DNA of 64,000 bases, from contig NZ_JAMSKT010000002.1 of the NCBI RefSeq assembly GCF_023806125.1, positions 166,311 through 230,310 on the forward strand. The letters run 5' to 3'. The position numbers and the translations under genes are program-made. A model generated the notes under the pieces. That model made no database searches. It was given only the letters and a program-made list of their open reading frames with translations, and had not been told where the DNA came from. Positions 46,303-55,218 of the stretch are shown piece by piece (within the stretch, counting starts at the first letter, position 1; the number at the start of each line of letters is the position of its first letter). The stretch is from Clostridium caldaquaticum. Lineage in GTDB: Bacteria > Bacillota > Clostridia > Clostridiales > Clostridiaceae.

Positions 46303-46533
46303 ATTTATTCTCCTATTCTGTAAAAATTTATTACTTTTATATTATTTACATATTAAAGATAAGTATGTACTATTACAGAATAAAAAATTTTCTTAACACT
46401 GCTGCAGTTTTTACACAAACATTAATGTATGTTAATATCTATTATGCTTTCATATTGATCTGCTTTTTCCGATTAATAAATAGTGTCAAATAAGTTGTAC
46501 GAGCATAAACTGATATATTAAGAGGTGGTTTGT

Positions 46534-46845
46534 ATGAGTAAATTAAGAGTAATGTTTTTTAAGAAAGGCTATTCAGAGCCATTATATACTGCAAAGGAGA
46601 TAGCAGAGAGAAGTGTAAAGGAACAAAAGGAATTACCGCCAATTGAATGCGGTTTCGAGGATTTGGACACTCTTACAGATGCAACAATTATAGAAATGTA
46701 TATGAACTCAGATAAATTGGAGTTAAAAGATGGACTTTACAAAATAAACAGCAGAAGATTTAAAGCAACAGAACCTAGAGCTTTATGGATAGAAGTAGAG
46801 CTTCTTGAAGCATGGGAAAGAAGGGCTGTCAGGCAGAAAAAATAG
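46534..46845 (+). CDS. Conserved-looking small protein, function unknown
   Basis: 103 residues from the ATG at 46534 after AGAGGTGG. Soluble, alpha/beta composition, no membrane segment, no Cys; the C-terminus is basic (ERRAVRQKK). The segment RRFKATEPRALWIEVELLEAWERRA looks like a conserved core. I do not recognise the family. Single gene between an AT-rich gap and a long palindromic terminator. Confidence 0.65.
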   Translation: MSKLRVMFFKKGYSEPLYTAKEIAERSVKEQKELPPIECGFEDLDTLTDATIIEMYMNSDKLELKDGLYKINSRRFKATEPRALWIEVELLEAWERRAVRQKK

Positions 46846-46863
46846 GATTATATAAAATAATGA

Positions 46864-46906
46864 AAAGTTTAAAACATATAGGAAATTCCTATATGTTTTA
46901 AACTTT
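46864..46906. terminator. 43-bp near-perfect palindrome, bidirectional terminator
   Basis: Arms 46864-46884 and 46886-46906 are perfect complements about a central A. It lies between the convergent genes ending at 46845 and 46939. As an RNA the stem is AT-rich. Confidence 0.65.
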
Positions 46907-46938
46907 ACTTGTTAGAAAATAAATATATCTGATATTGC

Positions 46939-47643
46939 TTATTCTTTTACTTTTCTCTTAATGCGATTTTTCTGAGGACGTAGTGTTATGTCATTTACAA
47001 CAAGATTATTTGAATTGCTTAATACATATTCTACTGCATCGGCTATTTGCTCCTGAAGTAAAAAAGCATCCTCATCTTCTTCATATGTAAAATCTAGAGC
47101 ATCGTAAAAACTGCTTTTTGTTATGTCAGGATGAATTGTTGTGACTTTAACGCCATGCTTTCTTACTTCTTCAAACAGGCTTGTAAAAAAATGAGTAAGT
47201 CCAGCCTTTGATGCAGAATAAGCACATCCATAAGTGCTGACTTTTTTGGCTGTTACTGAAGAGATAGAAATAATCATTCCTTTACTCTTTTTTAAATCTC
47301 TTAAAAGAAGCTGGCATAGGATTAATGGAGCTTCTAAATTGGTACGGAGCATATTTTGAATATCTTTTATTTTTAATTGCTCGTGGGGGCCGAAATATCC
47401 TACCCCTGCATTGTTTACTAAAAGATTAATTTCCCTTTCTTTTTCTTTAATTGTGTCTAACACTTTTATGAGCTCACTAGTGTTTTGCACATCGCACTCA
47501 ATTTTAATAAAATTATTGTCTTCATAAGAAGTGCCTTGAAATGAACGGGATATGCCGTATACCTTATAGTTTAAGGAAATAAGCCTTTTGGTAATTTCAA
47601 GGCCTATACCTTTTGAAGCACCTGTTAAAATTGCTGTCTTCAT
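46939..47643 (-). CDS. Short-chain dehydrogenase/reductase
   Basis: 234 residues, classical SDR. NAD(P)-binding TGASKGIG, the NNAG motif in LVNNAGVGYFG, catalytic Ser in ISISSVTAKK and Tyr-Lys in YGCAYSASKAGL. The C-terminus is very basic (RPQKNRIKRKVKE). Its ATG overlaps the SPL stop codon by 4 bases, so it is translated with the photoproduct lyase; why a dehydrogenase is coupled to SPL is not known. Confidence 0.88.
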   Translation of the reverse strand: MKTAILTGASKGIGLEITKRLISLNYKVYGISRSFQGTSYEDNNFIKIECDVQNTSELIKVLDTIKEKEREINLLVNNAGVGYFGPHEQLKIKDIQNMLRTNLEAPLILCQLLLRDLKKSKGMIISISSVTAKKVSTYGCAYSASKAGLTHFFTSLFEEVRKHGVKVTTIHPDITKSSFYDALDFTYEEDEDAFLLQEQIADAVEYVLSNSNNLVVNDITLRPQKNRIKRKVKE

Positions 47644-48653
47644 AATGAAAAAATTTTCTCCTTTTCTATATATTGAGTTAAAATTTCATAGTGTTTTGAT
47701 TTTATCTTTTCCTGAAGCTCTTTCTCATAAGAAACCACGTTATCAATTATAGAATAGTCTTCAGAGAAGAGTTTAGAACCTATATGCTGCTTTTCAATTC
47801 TTTTAAAAAAGTCTTTAGACATACGAAAAAATCCATAGCCTATATCAACTATCTTGTTTGGATCAATCTGGGTAAAAATATACTTATAAAACGGCTCGTA
47901 TAAGGCATCTACTTCAGTATTTATGAATATAGGATCCAGACAAATTCTGACTTTAAAACCTTGCTTTATAGCTGTTTGAACTGTTTTAATACGGGCTTTC
48001 AGGCTTGGAGTATATTTTTCATATTTTTCAACAACTTCTTCTGGCGAAAGAGTAAAGGCAACTATAAGGTTATTAAGTAGAATATGATTTTTATAAAAAG
48101 CTTCATTGGCACTTTTCGTACGAATTTCAACAAAAATATTAGACTGCCTTGTAAAAAAATCATAAAAATAATCTAAGTATGGAAGAATATTATGAAACGC
48201 AATTAAATCAGTATCATAGGATGCTGCTAAAAAAACAGGTTCCTTTGAAATAACATTTAGCATTTCATTTTTAAAGTCTTCAATATTTACAAAAGCTACA
48301 ATATTTGCTGAAGGGTACATGCCTTGAAGATAGCAGTATTCACAATCATAAATACAATTCAGTAAAAAGGAAGTATAGTAAAAATTAGAATATCCGAAAT
48401 TTTGGCATACTTCAGGTCCTTTATATAAAAATGGTGCATCCTTAACTGCCAAGATTAAAGCCTGATGCTGCTTTTGTATTAGGAAATGCTGATTTGTTCT
48501 ATTAAAAACATCTTTATAATGACGTATGGTTATAACAGTACAATCAGCGTATTTTTGTAATAGTTCTTTTGTAAGAGGATATTTAAAAGCTGCTTCTTCT
48601 ACATAAATTATGTTAAACAAGCCTTTTTTTGAATTTTTCATTGATTTGTTCAA
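47640..48653 (-). CDS. splB: Spore photoproduct lyase (radical SAM)
   Basis: 337 residues from a TTG at 48653 that has AAGGGAAG 7-8 bases before it; ATG at 48641 is the alternative. The radical-SAM cluster is C-x3-C-x2-C in NCIYDCEYCYLQG (Cys100, 104, 107). The GPEVCQNFGYSNFYYT lead-in and KTLVQTAIKQGFKVRICLDPI-like barrel end fit SPL. The enzyme repairs 5-thyminyl-5,6-dihydrothymine in germinating spores. By eye, the cysteine that serves as hydrogen donor in B. subtilis (Cys141) aligns with Ser in LAASYDTDL. It overlaps the nucleosidase-like gene by 41 bases and the SDR gene by 4. Confidence 0.87.
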   Translation of the reverse strand: MNKSMKNSKKGLFNIIYVEEAAFKYPLTKELLQKYADCTVITIRHYKDVFNRTNQHFLIQKQHQALILAVKDAPFLYKGPEVCQNFGYSNFYYTSFLLNCIYDCEYCYLQGMYPSANIVAFVNIEDFKNEMLNVISKEPVFLAASYDTDLIAFHNILPYLDYFYDFFTRQSNIFVEIRTKSANEAFYKNHILLNNLIVAFTLSPEEVVEKYEKYTPSLKARIKTVQTAIKQGFKVRICLDPIFINTEVDALYEPFYKYIFTQIDPNKIVDIGYGFFRMSKDFFKRIEKQHIGSKLFSEDYSIIDNVVSYEKELQEKIKSKHYEILTQYIEKEKIFSL

Positions 48654-49452
48654 AAATATTCTTCCCTTCTAATTTTGAGTTTACATTTATTTTCATAAAT
48701 GGTTCTAGAACTTTTAAAGGCTCCAGTCCTCTAATCTTAGCCTTTTTTATTTCTTTAAAAAGCAATTGTTTCATAGCTGTTGTAAATCGTAGATTTTTTG
48801 AAATATAGTTAAGAAGCTTTTCTTCTTCTTCAAGAGAAAATTCATCAAAGTTATTATTTAATTGTATTAATTCTTCTATAACCTGTTTTATATATGTTAG
48901 GTTCTTTTTTATATAGCCTTGAAGAATGTCTTTATTTAAGTTTTCTGGCTTTAAAAAATCTGAAATAATTTTTAAAATAATTACTTGATGAGCGTAAGTA
49001 AACTTTTGAGAAACTTCCATAATTCCAGCTGATTCCATGTCGCAGAAAATATCTTTATCTGTATCTAAGGCTTCTTTTTTTAAAAGTTTAGAATAACAGC
49101 AGAGAGCCACCTTAGGAATATTGCTGCCTGCAAAAATATCTGGATAATAGTCTTTACCAGTATCCATATCAGTAATTTTATGAGCAGCAAGCAGACTTCC
49201 AAGTTCAAACTTATTACTGCTTGAACCGCAAAAACCTATATTTAATAGGATATCTTTCACTGTAAATTTATAATTTGAAAGCAGATATACCGCTGCCATG
49301 GCGCTTTTTACTTTTCCAACACCACTTATAATAAGTGTAATCTCAGAATTTTTGTAAACAGGATAGGCATGTATTGTCATATCTTTTTTTAATTTATAGT
49401 GCTCAATTATAGGAGCGGCTTCTATCATAAGTGCAGTTACAATAAAAATCAT
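48613..49452 (-). CDS. MTA/SAH nucleosidase-like (PNP/UDP superfamily) protein
   Basis: 279 residues. N-terminal FIVTALMIEAAPIIEHYKL, glycine motif ISGVGKVKSAMAA, LLNIGFCGSS and the ribose-binding DMESAGIMEVSQKF correspond to the MTA/SAH nucleosidase fold; the length includes a 70-residue helical C-terminal extension. It heads the SPL operon. Radical-SAM turnover can release 5'-deoxyadenosine, which such nucleosidases cleave, so it may support SPL. The substrate is not certain: futalosine hydrolases are close relatives. AGGGGA precedes the ATG. Confidence 0.78.
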   Translation of the reverse strand: MIFIVTALMIEAAPIIEHYKLKKDMTIHAYPVYKNSEITLIISGVGKVKSAMAAVYLLSNYKFTVKDILLNIGFCGSSSNKFELGSLLAAHKITDMDTGKDYYPDIFAGSNIPKVALCCYSKLLKKEALDTDKDIFCDMESAGIMEVSQKFTYAHQVIILKIISDFLKPENLNKDILQGYIKKNLTYIKQVIEELIQLNNNFDEFSLEEEEKLLNYISKNLRFTTAMKQLLFKEIKKAKIRGLEPLKVLEPFMKINVNSKLEGKNIFEQINEKFKKRLV

Positions 49453-49835
49453 GAAGAAGAAATCCCCCTATTCGTATTATATATCTCCTAAATTTTATCA
49501 AATAGCTTAACTTGTGTAAACGCTGAAGTTGAATTTAGTAAATGGAAAAGAGCATCATTAGATTTTTGCTAATGCTGTTATATAACTAGAAAAATTAGTA
49601 AATAATATATAAGTGTTTAATATCAAAAGCGAATTGATACAAAAAACAGCACTTTGATAGAATATTTTGAAATATTTTCAAAAAACCAGGCATGGATTCA
49701 AGAGATAATTCACCCTTCGGGGCTATCCCTTTTCAATAAGATTCAACGATATTTATTATATCTCATCTTATTTACTCTTATCAAACCCACACCTATCAGG
49801 AAATATTAATTTAGTATAATTATGCTAAATTATGT
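49453..49835. other. Intergenic region with a structured GC-richer core
   Basis: Mostly AT-rich and no ORF. At 49699-49730 there is AAGAGATA...CCC-TTCG-GGG...TATCCCTT: an eight-base outer stem with one G-T pair, an internal bulge and a CCC/GGG stem capped by TTCG. It lies between asdA and the nucleosidase-like gene (both minus). I could not match it to a known riboswitch. It may be a terminator or part of a leader. Confidence 0.4.
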
Positions 49836-51479
49836 TTAGATATTTAAGGTATTTTGTTTTTTCCACTCATTAACATATTCCTCAAGTATTTGATGAAGCA
49901 TTCTGCCTATTTTTGAGTAAGATTCGTCGCTTAGATTGGCCAGCGAAATTCTAATAGACCACTCTGGGCCTTGAAAGCCGCTGCCGCTTAATAGTATTAT
50001 TGAAAATTCTTTTGCTAAACGGTACAATACGTGAACTGGTTTATGATTAGCTTTAAGATAGCTTGCAAATTCGCTGCCGTAGTAGTGGCTGGCCCATTCA
50101 AGTAAATCAAATTCTGTATAGTAAGCAGCATCATAAATATCTTTTCTTAAGTCTAGGCCAAGACCTTCAAATAAAAGTTTTTGACGACGGCGGCATATGT
50201 TCATAGTAAGTTTTTTATAATTATTTTCTTTGTCAAGCAGAGCAAAGGCTGAAAAAAAGCACATCTGAACCTGTTGTGGTGTAGATAAGCCTGCAGTATG
50301 ATTAAGAGCCACCTGCCTGCTGTCGGCTACAATTCTATCTATAAATGGAACTTTCTCAGGATTTGTAGATAGTCCAGCATAGCGCTGTCTAAGTTCTGCC
50401 TTTAAATTCTCAGGCAGTTTTTTTAAAAGCTTATCAAATACATTTTTTTCATGAAGAGCAATTGTGCCAAGCCTCCAGCCAGTTACTCCAAAGTATTTTG
50501 AATAAGAATACACTCCAATTGTGTTGTAAGGCAAGTCAGCCATTAAAGAGCGAAAACCGTCAACAAAGGTACCATATACGTCATCAGATATAATCATTAA
50601 ATTAGGGTTATGATTTTCAACAATATCTATTAAATAATCCACACTTTCACGTTTTAATGCAACAGAAGGAGGGTTGCTGGGGTTTACAACGAAAAGTGCC
50701 TTTATGCTGGTGTCTTTTAGTTTATCAAGCTCACTGTCAGGGTATTGCCAGGTGTGGGTACCGTCAGGAGTTAATTCAGAAGCATGTATATAAACAACTT
50801 CAAAATTATAGCGAGGCAAATGAGGTATTTCAAGATAAGGAGTAAAAATTGGAGTCATAAGCGCAATTTTATCTCCTCTTGATAGTAGCTCATTAGCAAT
50901 TAAGGTATCAAAAATATAGCACATAGCTGCAGTAGCTCCTTCTACTGCAAAGATGTTGAATTTTCCTACTGGCGGTTTGTTGTAGCACATTTCTTGAACA
51001 AGATATTCGTGAACTACTTTTTCTATATGCACAAGCATTCTGTCTGGAACAGGATAGTTATCTCCGATAATAGCATCAGTTAACTCAAACACCCAGCAAT
51101 CAGGATTGAAGTTTAATTTTTTTATGCCATAGTCGATAATTTTTTTTAAAAGATTTGCCCCTTTTGCATTAGAATGTTTGTTAAGATAATCTTCTAATCT
51201 TTCAGCTATACCTTCTTTTGTAGGCATTCCAGCCAAGTCGCCATCATTCCAGACTCTACGAGTTTCTTCTACTGCAAATAAGCCAAAGGTAAAAAAAGCT
51301 TCACGAGCAGTGGCACAGGTCCAGTTAGGATTACCTCTGCCAGCATCTAACAGGGCATGAGCACTTCTTTCTTTCTGCCCTTCTTCTGCAAGATGTATCA
51401 ATTTATTTTTGAATTCAAAAGGACTTACCTTTCCGTATATTTTTTCAATTTCTTCACGCTGAAAATTTTTCATATCCAT
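49836..51479 (-). CDS. asdA: Aspartate 4-decarboxylase (bifunctional aspartate aminotransferase)
   Basis: 547 residues, the full length of the Asd family and longer than ordinary aminotransferases by an N-terminal extension and an insert. DAGRGNPNW at the N-terminus, EGATAAMCYIFDTL, VNPSNPPSVA, SDDVYGTF and the PLP lysine in YSYSKYFGVTGWRLG are present. It converts L-aspartate to L-alanine plus CO2. In lactobacilli it works with the AspT antiporter to generate proton motive force; no aspT is adjacent here. AAAGGAAAGC precedes the ATG. Confidence 0.92.
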   Translation of the reverse strand: MDMKNFQREEIEKIYGKVSPFEFKNKLIHLAEEGQKERSAHALLDAGRGNPNWTCATAREAFFTFGLFAVEETRRVWNDGDLAGMPTKEGIAERLEDYLNKHSNAKGANLLKKIIDYGIKKLNFNPDCWVFELTDAIIGDNYPVPDRMLVHIEKVVHEYLVQEMCYNKPPVGKFNIFAVEGATAAMCYIFDTLIANELLSRGDKIALMTPIFTPYLEIPHLPRYNFEVVYIHASELTPDGTHTWQYPDSELDKLKDTSIKALFVVNPSNPPSVALKRESVDYLIDIVENHNPNLMIISDDVYGTFVDGFRSLMADLPYNTIGVYSYSKYFGVTGWRLGTIALHEKNVFDKLLKKLPENLKAELRQRYAGLSTNPEKVPFIDRIVADSRQVALNHTAGLSTPQQVQMCFFSAFALLDKENNYKKLTMNICRRRQKLLFEGLGLDLRKDIYDAAYYTEFDLLEWASHYYGSEFASYLKANHKPVHVLYRLAKEFSIILLSGSGFQGPEWSIRISLANLSDESYSKIGRMLHQILEEYVNEWKKQNTLNI

Positions 51480-51642
51480 ATATTAGCTTTCCTTTCAATA
51501 GAATATATAATTTATATTGCTCAATATTTTAAAGTGATATTCCACATTAAATTTACTCAAAATTCATATAATCTGTGTAGCATTAAAACAGTAATAAAAT
51601 TATAATAGGGATATAATAAACTAAGAAAAGCGAGGTGATTAT

Positions 51643-52017
51643 ATGTTTTTTATAGGTGGAGTATCTTCTAAACAAAAGAAGTTAGACTTTAATCAGACTA
51701 TTATTTGTGTAAACTGCGGAAGGTATGGTAGATATGAAATTTTTATGGAATATATGTATTTAAGTTTATTTTTTATTCCAACTTTAAAGTGGAATAAAAA
51801 ATATTATGCTGTAAGCAGCTGCTGTAGTAGTGTTTATTCTATTAGCAATGAGCTTGGTGATCGTATTGCAAGAGGAGAGCAGGTAACCTTATCTGAGCAG
51901 GATCTCCATTTTATTCATAATGGGCGGACATATTTTGCAAAACAATGCCCCAATTGTGGATTTGAAACTCAGGAGGATTTTCAGTATTGTCCAAGGTGTG
52001 CTTCGCCGCTTAAATAA
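51643..52017 (+). CDS. Zinc ribbon protein, function unknown
   Basis: 124 residues. Two CxxC pairs form one ribbon at the N-terminus (CVNCG, with CC near residue 65) and one at the C-terminus (CPNCGFETQEDFQYCPRC). The middle LSLFFIPTLKWNKKYYAV is a common hydrophobic feature of zinc-ribbon proteins linked to membrane surfaces. No catalytic motif. GAGGTGAT precedes the ATG. Divergent from asdA, and followed by its own terminator. Confidence 0.82.
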   Translation: MFFIGGVSSKQKKLDFNQTIICVNCGRYGRYEIFMEYMYLSLFFIPTLKWNKKYYAVSSCCSSVYSISNELGDRIARGEQVTLSEQDLHFIHNGRTYFAKQCPNCGFETQEDFQYCPRCASPLK

Positions 52018-52041
52018 TTAAAAAAGGTTTAATATAATGAT

Positions 52042-52077
52042 ATCTTCTTATCTTTTAGGTAAGAAGATTTTTATTTT
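52042..52077 (+). terminator. Terminator after the zinc ribbon gene
   Basis: ATCTTCTTA - 9-base loop - TAAGAAGAT then TTTTATTTT. Confidence 0.75.
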
Positions 52078-52126
52078 GTAAATTATAAATAGAGAATTAA
52101 TTGTTGAATTGCATAATATGTAATGT

Positions 52127-52166
52127 TATACTGTTAACAGGTGTATATACACTTGTTAACAGTATA
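52127..52166. promoter_or_regulatory. 40-bp palindromic operator before nadABC (NiaR-like)
   Basis: TATACTGTTAACA and TGTTAACAGTATA flank GGTGTATATACACT; only one mismatched pair in 40 bases. It overlaps the TATAAT (52163-52168) of the nadA promoter. De novo NAD genes of Firmicutes are repressed by NiaR (YrxA) with nicotinate; the site's place and the GTGTATATACAC core fit such a repressor, but the assignment is inferred. A transcript from an upstream start would also fold here. Confidence 0.65.
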
Positions 52167-52183
52167 ATGAAAGGGGTGTAATA

Positions 52184-53095
52184 GTGAAGATGGATTTAAT
52201 TAATGAAATATTAAAGTTAAAACAGGAGAAAAATGCTATAATCTTAGCTCACTATTATCAAAGACCTGAGATTCAAGATATTGCTGACGCAGTTGGTGAT
52301 TCCTATAATCTTAGCAGGGTTGCACAGGAGTGTAAGGAAAAGGTAGTTGTTTTTTGCGGGGTAAAATTCATGGCTGAAAGTGCAAAAATTTTATCACCTG
52401 AGAAAATTGTACTGCTGCCTGTTATGGATGCAGGCTGTCCAATGGCAGAAATGGCTGAAGCTCAAGAAGTTCTTAAAATGAAACAGGAGCATCCAAATGC
52501 ATTAGTTGTAACTTATATAAATTCAACTACAGAGGTAAAGGCTTTAACTGATGTTTGTGTAACTTCTTCCAGTGCTATGAAAATCATTTCAAATATACCT
52601 AATGATGAAATTATATTCCTGCCAGATAAGAATCTTGGTGAGTATATAGCAGAACAATTTCCAAACAAAAAATTTTATCTCTGGGATGGTTTTTGTATAA
52701 CACATAGAAAGGTTAAAAAGGAAAATATTTTATATATAAAGGATATAAAAAGAGATGTGAAGGTTCTGGTACATCCTGAATGCGAAGCTGAAATCAGAGC
52801 TATGGCAGATTTTATAGGAAGTACTGGAGATATAATAAAATATGCTGATGAGTGTATAAAAACTGAATATATTGTTGTTACAGAACAAGGTGTTATTCAT
52901 CAAATGAAAAAAAGAAATCCTCATAAGAATTTTTATGTTCCAGGTACTTCAATGACTTGTTTTAATATGAAGAAAACTACTCTTCAGGATGTGTATGAAT
53001 GTCTTGTAGATATGAAAAATGAAATTATTATTGATGAAGATATAAGAATAAAAGCTTATACGGCTCTAATGAACATGCACAAGTTGGCAAGGTGA
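52184..53095 (+). CDS. nadA: Quinolinate synthase
   Basis: 303 residues from the GTG at 52184 (AAAGGGG upstream); an ATG two codons on is possible. The three cluster cysteines are seen in FCGVKFMAE, NSTTEVKALTDVCVTSS and MTCFNMKKT, and the substrate motifs AHYYQRPEIQDIAD and VHPECEAE are intact. It condenses iminoaspartate with dihydroxyacetone phosphate. First gene of nadABC, 4 bases before nadB. Confidence 0.95.
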   Translation: MKMDLINEILKLKQEKNAIILAHYYQRPEIQDIADAVGDSYNLSRVAQECKEKVVVFCGVKFMAESAKILSPEKIVLLPVMDAGCPMAEMAEAQEVLKMKQEHPNALVVTYINSTTEVKALTDVCVTSSSAMKIISNIPNDEIIFLPDKNLGEYIAEQFPNKKFYLWDGFCITHRKVKKENILYIKDIKRDVKVLVHPECEAEIRAMADFIGSTGDIIKYADECIKTEYIVVTEQGVIHQMKKRNPHKNFYVPGTSMTCFNMKKTTLQDVYECLVDMKNEIIIDEDIRIKAYTALMNMHKLAR

Positions 53096-53099
53096 TTAT

Positions 53100-54404
53100 A
53101 TGGAGATTAATGCAGATGTATTAATTGTAGGATCAGGAGTAGCTGGTTTATATTGTGCATTGAATCTTAGAGAAGATTTAAATATTGTGATTGTTTCTAA
53201 GACTAAGATAACTGAAACAAATACGTACCTTGCTCAGGGAGGTATTTCTACAGCCAGAGATGAAAAAGACATTATACCATTTATAGAAGATACTTTAAGG
53301 GCTGGCAGATATAAAAATAAAAAAGAATCTGTTAGCGTAATGGCGGAGGAGTCTATTGATAATATTTTAAGTATTATAGAACTTGGGGTGAATTTGGATA
53401 AGGTTAATGGTAATCTTCTCTTTACACGTGAAGGAGCTCACAGCATAAACAGAATTGTTCACAGTAAGGATATGACAGGTAAAGTTTTAGCTGATACTTT
53501 TATTAAACAGGTTAAAAAGAGAAAAAATATAACTTTTTATGAGGATACTTATTTAATTGATATATTAAAATGCAAAGGGAAATGTGCTGGAGGTATTCTG
53601 ATTAAGGACAACAAGCAGTTAAATCTTCATTCAAAGGTTGTTGTTTTAGCTACTGGAGGCATTGGAGGCATATTTAATAATTCAACTAATCAAAGACATT
53701 TAACTGGAGACGGTATTGCAATTGCATTAAAAAACAATATTAAACTAAAAGATCTTCAATATATTCAATTTCACCCTACAGCGTTGTATGATTCTAATAT
53801 AGAAAATAGAAGGTTTTTAATATCTGAAGCTGTAAGAGGTGAAGGGGGGAAGCTTCTTAACTTAAAGGGTGAGAGATTTGTAAATGAACTCCTTCCAAGA
53901 GATGTAGTAGCTGAAGCTATTTATAAAGAGATTAGTAAGTCTGGATTACCATATGTTTTTTTGGATATTTCTTTTCTTAATGCAGACTATATAAAAAATA
54001 GGTTCCCATCAATTTTTAAAGAATGTCTGTCAAGAGGAATAGATATAACAAGAGAGCCAATACCTGTATCACCTGCTCAGCATTATTTTATGGGTGGTAT
54101 AGAAGTTGATTTGAAATCAAGAACTTCAATGGAAGATTTATACGCAGTAGGAGAAACAAGCTGCACTGGAGTACATGGTGCTAATAGATTGGCTAGCAAT
54201 TCGCTGCTTGAAGGTCTGGTATTTTCAAAACGTGCTGCACAATCAATAAATAAAAAAATTGATAAGACAGAGTTTGTAAAAGTATTTACTAAAAGGATTT
54301 ACCATGATGTTGATATTCTAAAGAAACAAACAAGAAAGCTTGTTATTGAGGAATTTAAAAGGAGGTCAAGCAAATTAAATGATGAATTATTTAATTATAG
54401 ATAA
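53100..54404 (+). CDS. nadB: L-aspartate oxidase
   Basis: 434 residues. FAD-binding VLIVGSGVAGLYCAL, then TYLAQGGIS, the HSINRIVHSKDMTGK region and the succinate-dehydrogenase-like active site RHLTGDGIAIAL ... QFHPTAL ... SEAVRGEGG and ARFLG-like VHGANRLASNSLLEGLVF. The C-terminal helical domain is shorter than in E. coli (about 540 residues), as seen in several clostridia. It makes iminoaspartate for NadA, in an anaerobe with fumarate or another acceptor rather than oxygen. GGTGAT precedes the ATG; overlaps nadC by 26 bases. Confidence 0.94.
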   Translation: MEINADVLIVGSGVAGLYCALNLREDLNIVIVSKTKITETNTYLAQGGISTARDEKDIIPFIEDTLRAGRYKNKKESVSVMAEESIDNILSIIELGVNLDKVNGNLLFTREGAHSINRIVHSKDMTGKVLADTFIKQVKKRKNITFYEDTYLIDILKCKGKCAGGILIKDNKQLNLHSKVVVLATGGIGGIFNNSTNQRHLTGDGIAIALKNNIKLKDLQYIQFHPTALYDSNIENRRFLISEAVRGEGGKLLNLKGERFVNELLPRDVVAEAIYKEISKSGLPYVFLDISFLNADYIKNRFPSIFKECLSRGIDITREPIPVSPAQHYFMGGIEVDLKSRTSMEDLYAVGETSCTGVHGANRLASNSLLEGLVFSKRAAQSINKKIDKTEFVKVFTKRIYHDVDILKKQTRKLVIEEFKRRSSKLNDELFNYR

Positions 54405-55218
54405 GTATTTAATAGATGCTTTAAAAGAAGATATACCAAATGAAGATATAACTACAAATTCAGTTATAGATGAAAGCTCCAATTCTATAGTAGACCTGAT
54501 TGCAAAGGAGGAAGGAATAATTGCAGGGCTTAAGGTGTTTGAGAGGGTTTTTTGTTTGCTTGGAAAGGTTGATGTTGAATTTTATAAAAAAGATGGAGAT
54601 GAAGTAAAACCAGGTGATTTAGTAGCTTCAATTAAGGGTAATACAAGGAATATACTTATGGGTGAAAGAACAGCATTGAATTTTCTGCAAAGAATGAGCG
54701 GCATAGCTACAATAACAAGAAAGTTTACGTGTAAACTCAATGGTACAAGCACAAAACTTTTAGATACTAGAAAAACAACACCAAATATGAGAATTTTTGA
54801 AAAGTATTCTGTTAAGGTTGGTGGAGGTTGTAATCATAGATTCAATCTATCAGATGGAGTTTTGTTAAAGGATAATCATATAAGTGCTGCAGGAGGAGTA
54901 AAAAAAGCAATACAGGCAGTAAGAGATAATGCATCCTTTGTAAGAAGAATTGAAGTAGAAGTTGAAAATCTTGATATGGTCAAAGAGGCTATTGAGGCAG
55001 GGGCAGATATAATTATGCTTGACAATATGGATTTTGAATCTATCAAAAAGGCTGTAGAGATTGTTGGTAAAAGAGCCGTTATTGAGGTTTCTGGAAATGT
55101 AAATTTACAAACTATTGAAAGCATTGCTAAGATAGGAGTTGATTATATTTCTACAGGTGCTATTACTCATTCAGCAGGAATTTTAGATTTAAGCATGAAA
55201 AATTTAAGAAATCTTTAA
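54379..55218 (+). CDS. nadC: Nicotinate-nucleotide pyrophosphorylase (quinolinate phosphoribosyltransferase)
   Basis: 279 residues. EDIPNEDITTNSVI, ERTALNFLQRMSGIAT, LLDTRKTTPNMRIFEKY, VGGGCNHRFNLSDGVLLKDNH and VEVENLDMVKEAIEAGADIIMLDN are the family blocks. It converts quinolinate and PRPP to nicotinate mononucleotide. The start lies inside nadB, with GGAGG about 17 bases upstream; two adjacent ATG codons (54379, 54382) are possible. Confidence 0.96.
   Translation: MMNYLIIDKYLIDALKEDIPNEDITTNSVIDESSNSIVDLIAKEEGIIAGLKVFERVFCLLGKVDVEFYKKDGDEVKPGDLVASIKGNTRNILMGERTALNFLQRMSGIATITRKFTCKLNGTSTKLLDTRKTTPNMRIFEKYSVKVGGGCNHRFNLSDGVLLKDNHISAAGGVKKAIQAVRDNASFVRRIEVEVENLDMVKEAIEAGADIIMLDNMDFESIKKAVEIVGKRAVIEVSGNVNLQTIESIAKIGVDYISTGAITHSAGILDLSMKNLRNL

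Noticed and set aside
46160..46396. Plus-strand 78-codon frame of Leu, Phe and Cys-rich sequence
   Set aside because: No ribosome site; composition is what the antisense of a Lys/Ala-rich gene gives. The minus-strand 43-codon gene explains it.
49699..49730. Known riboswitch (TPP, c-di-AMP, lysine, fluoride considered)
   Set aside because: None of the conserved cores could be found; left as an unclassified structure.
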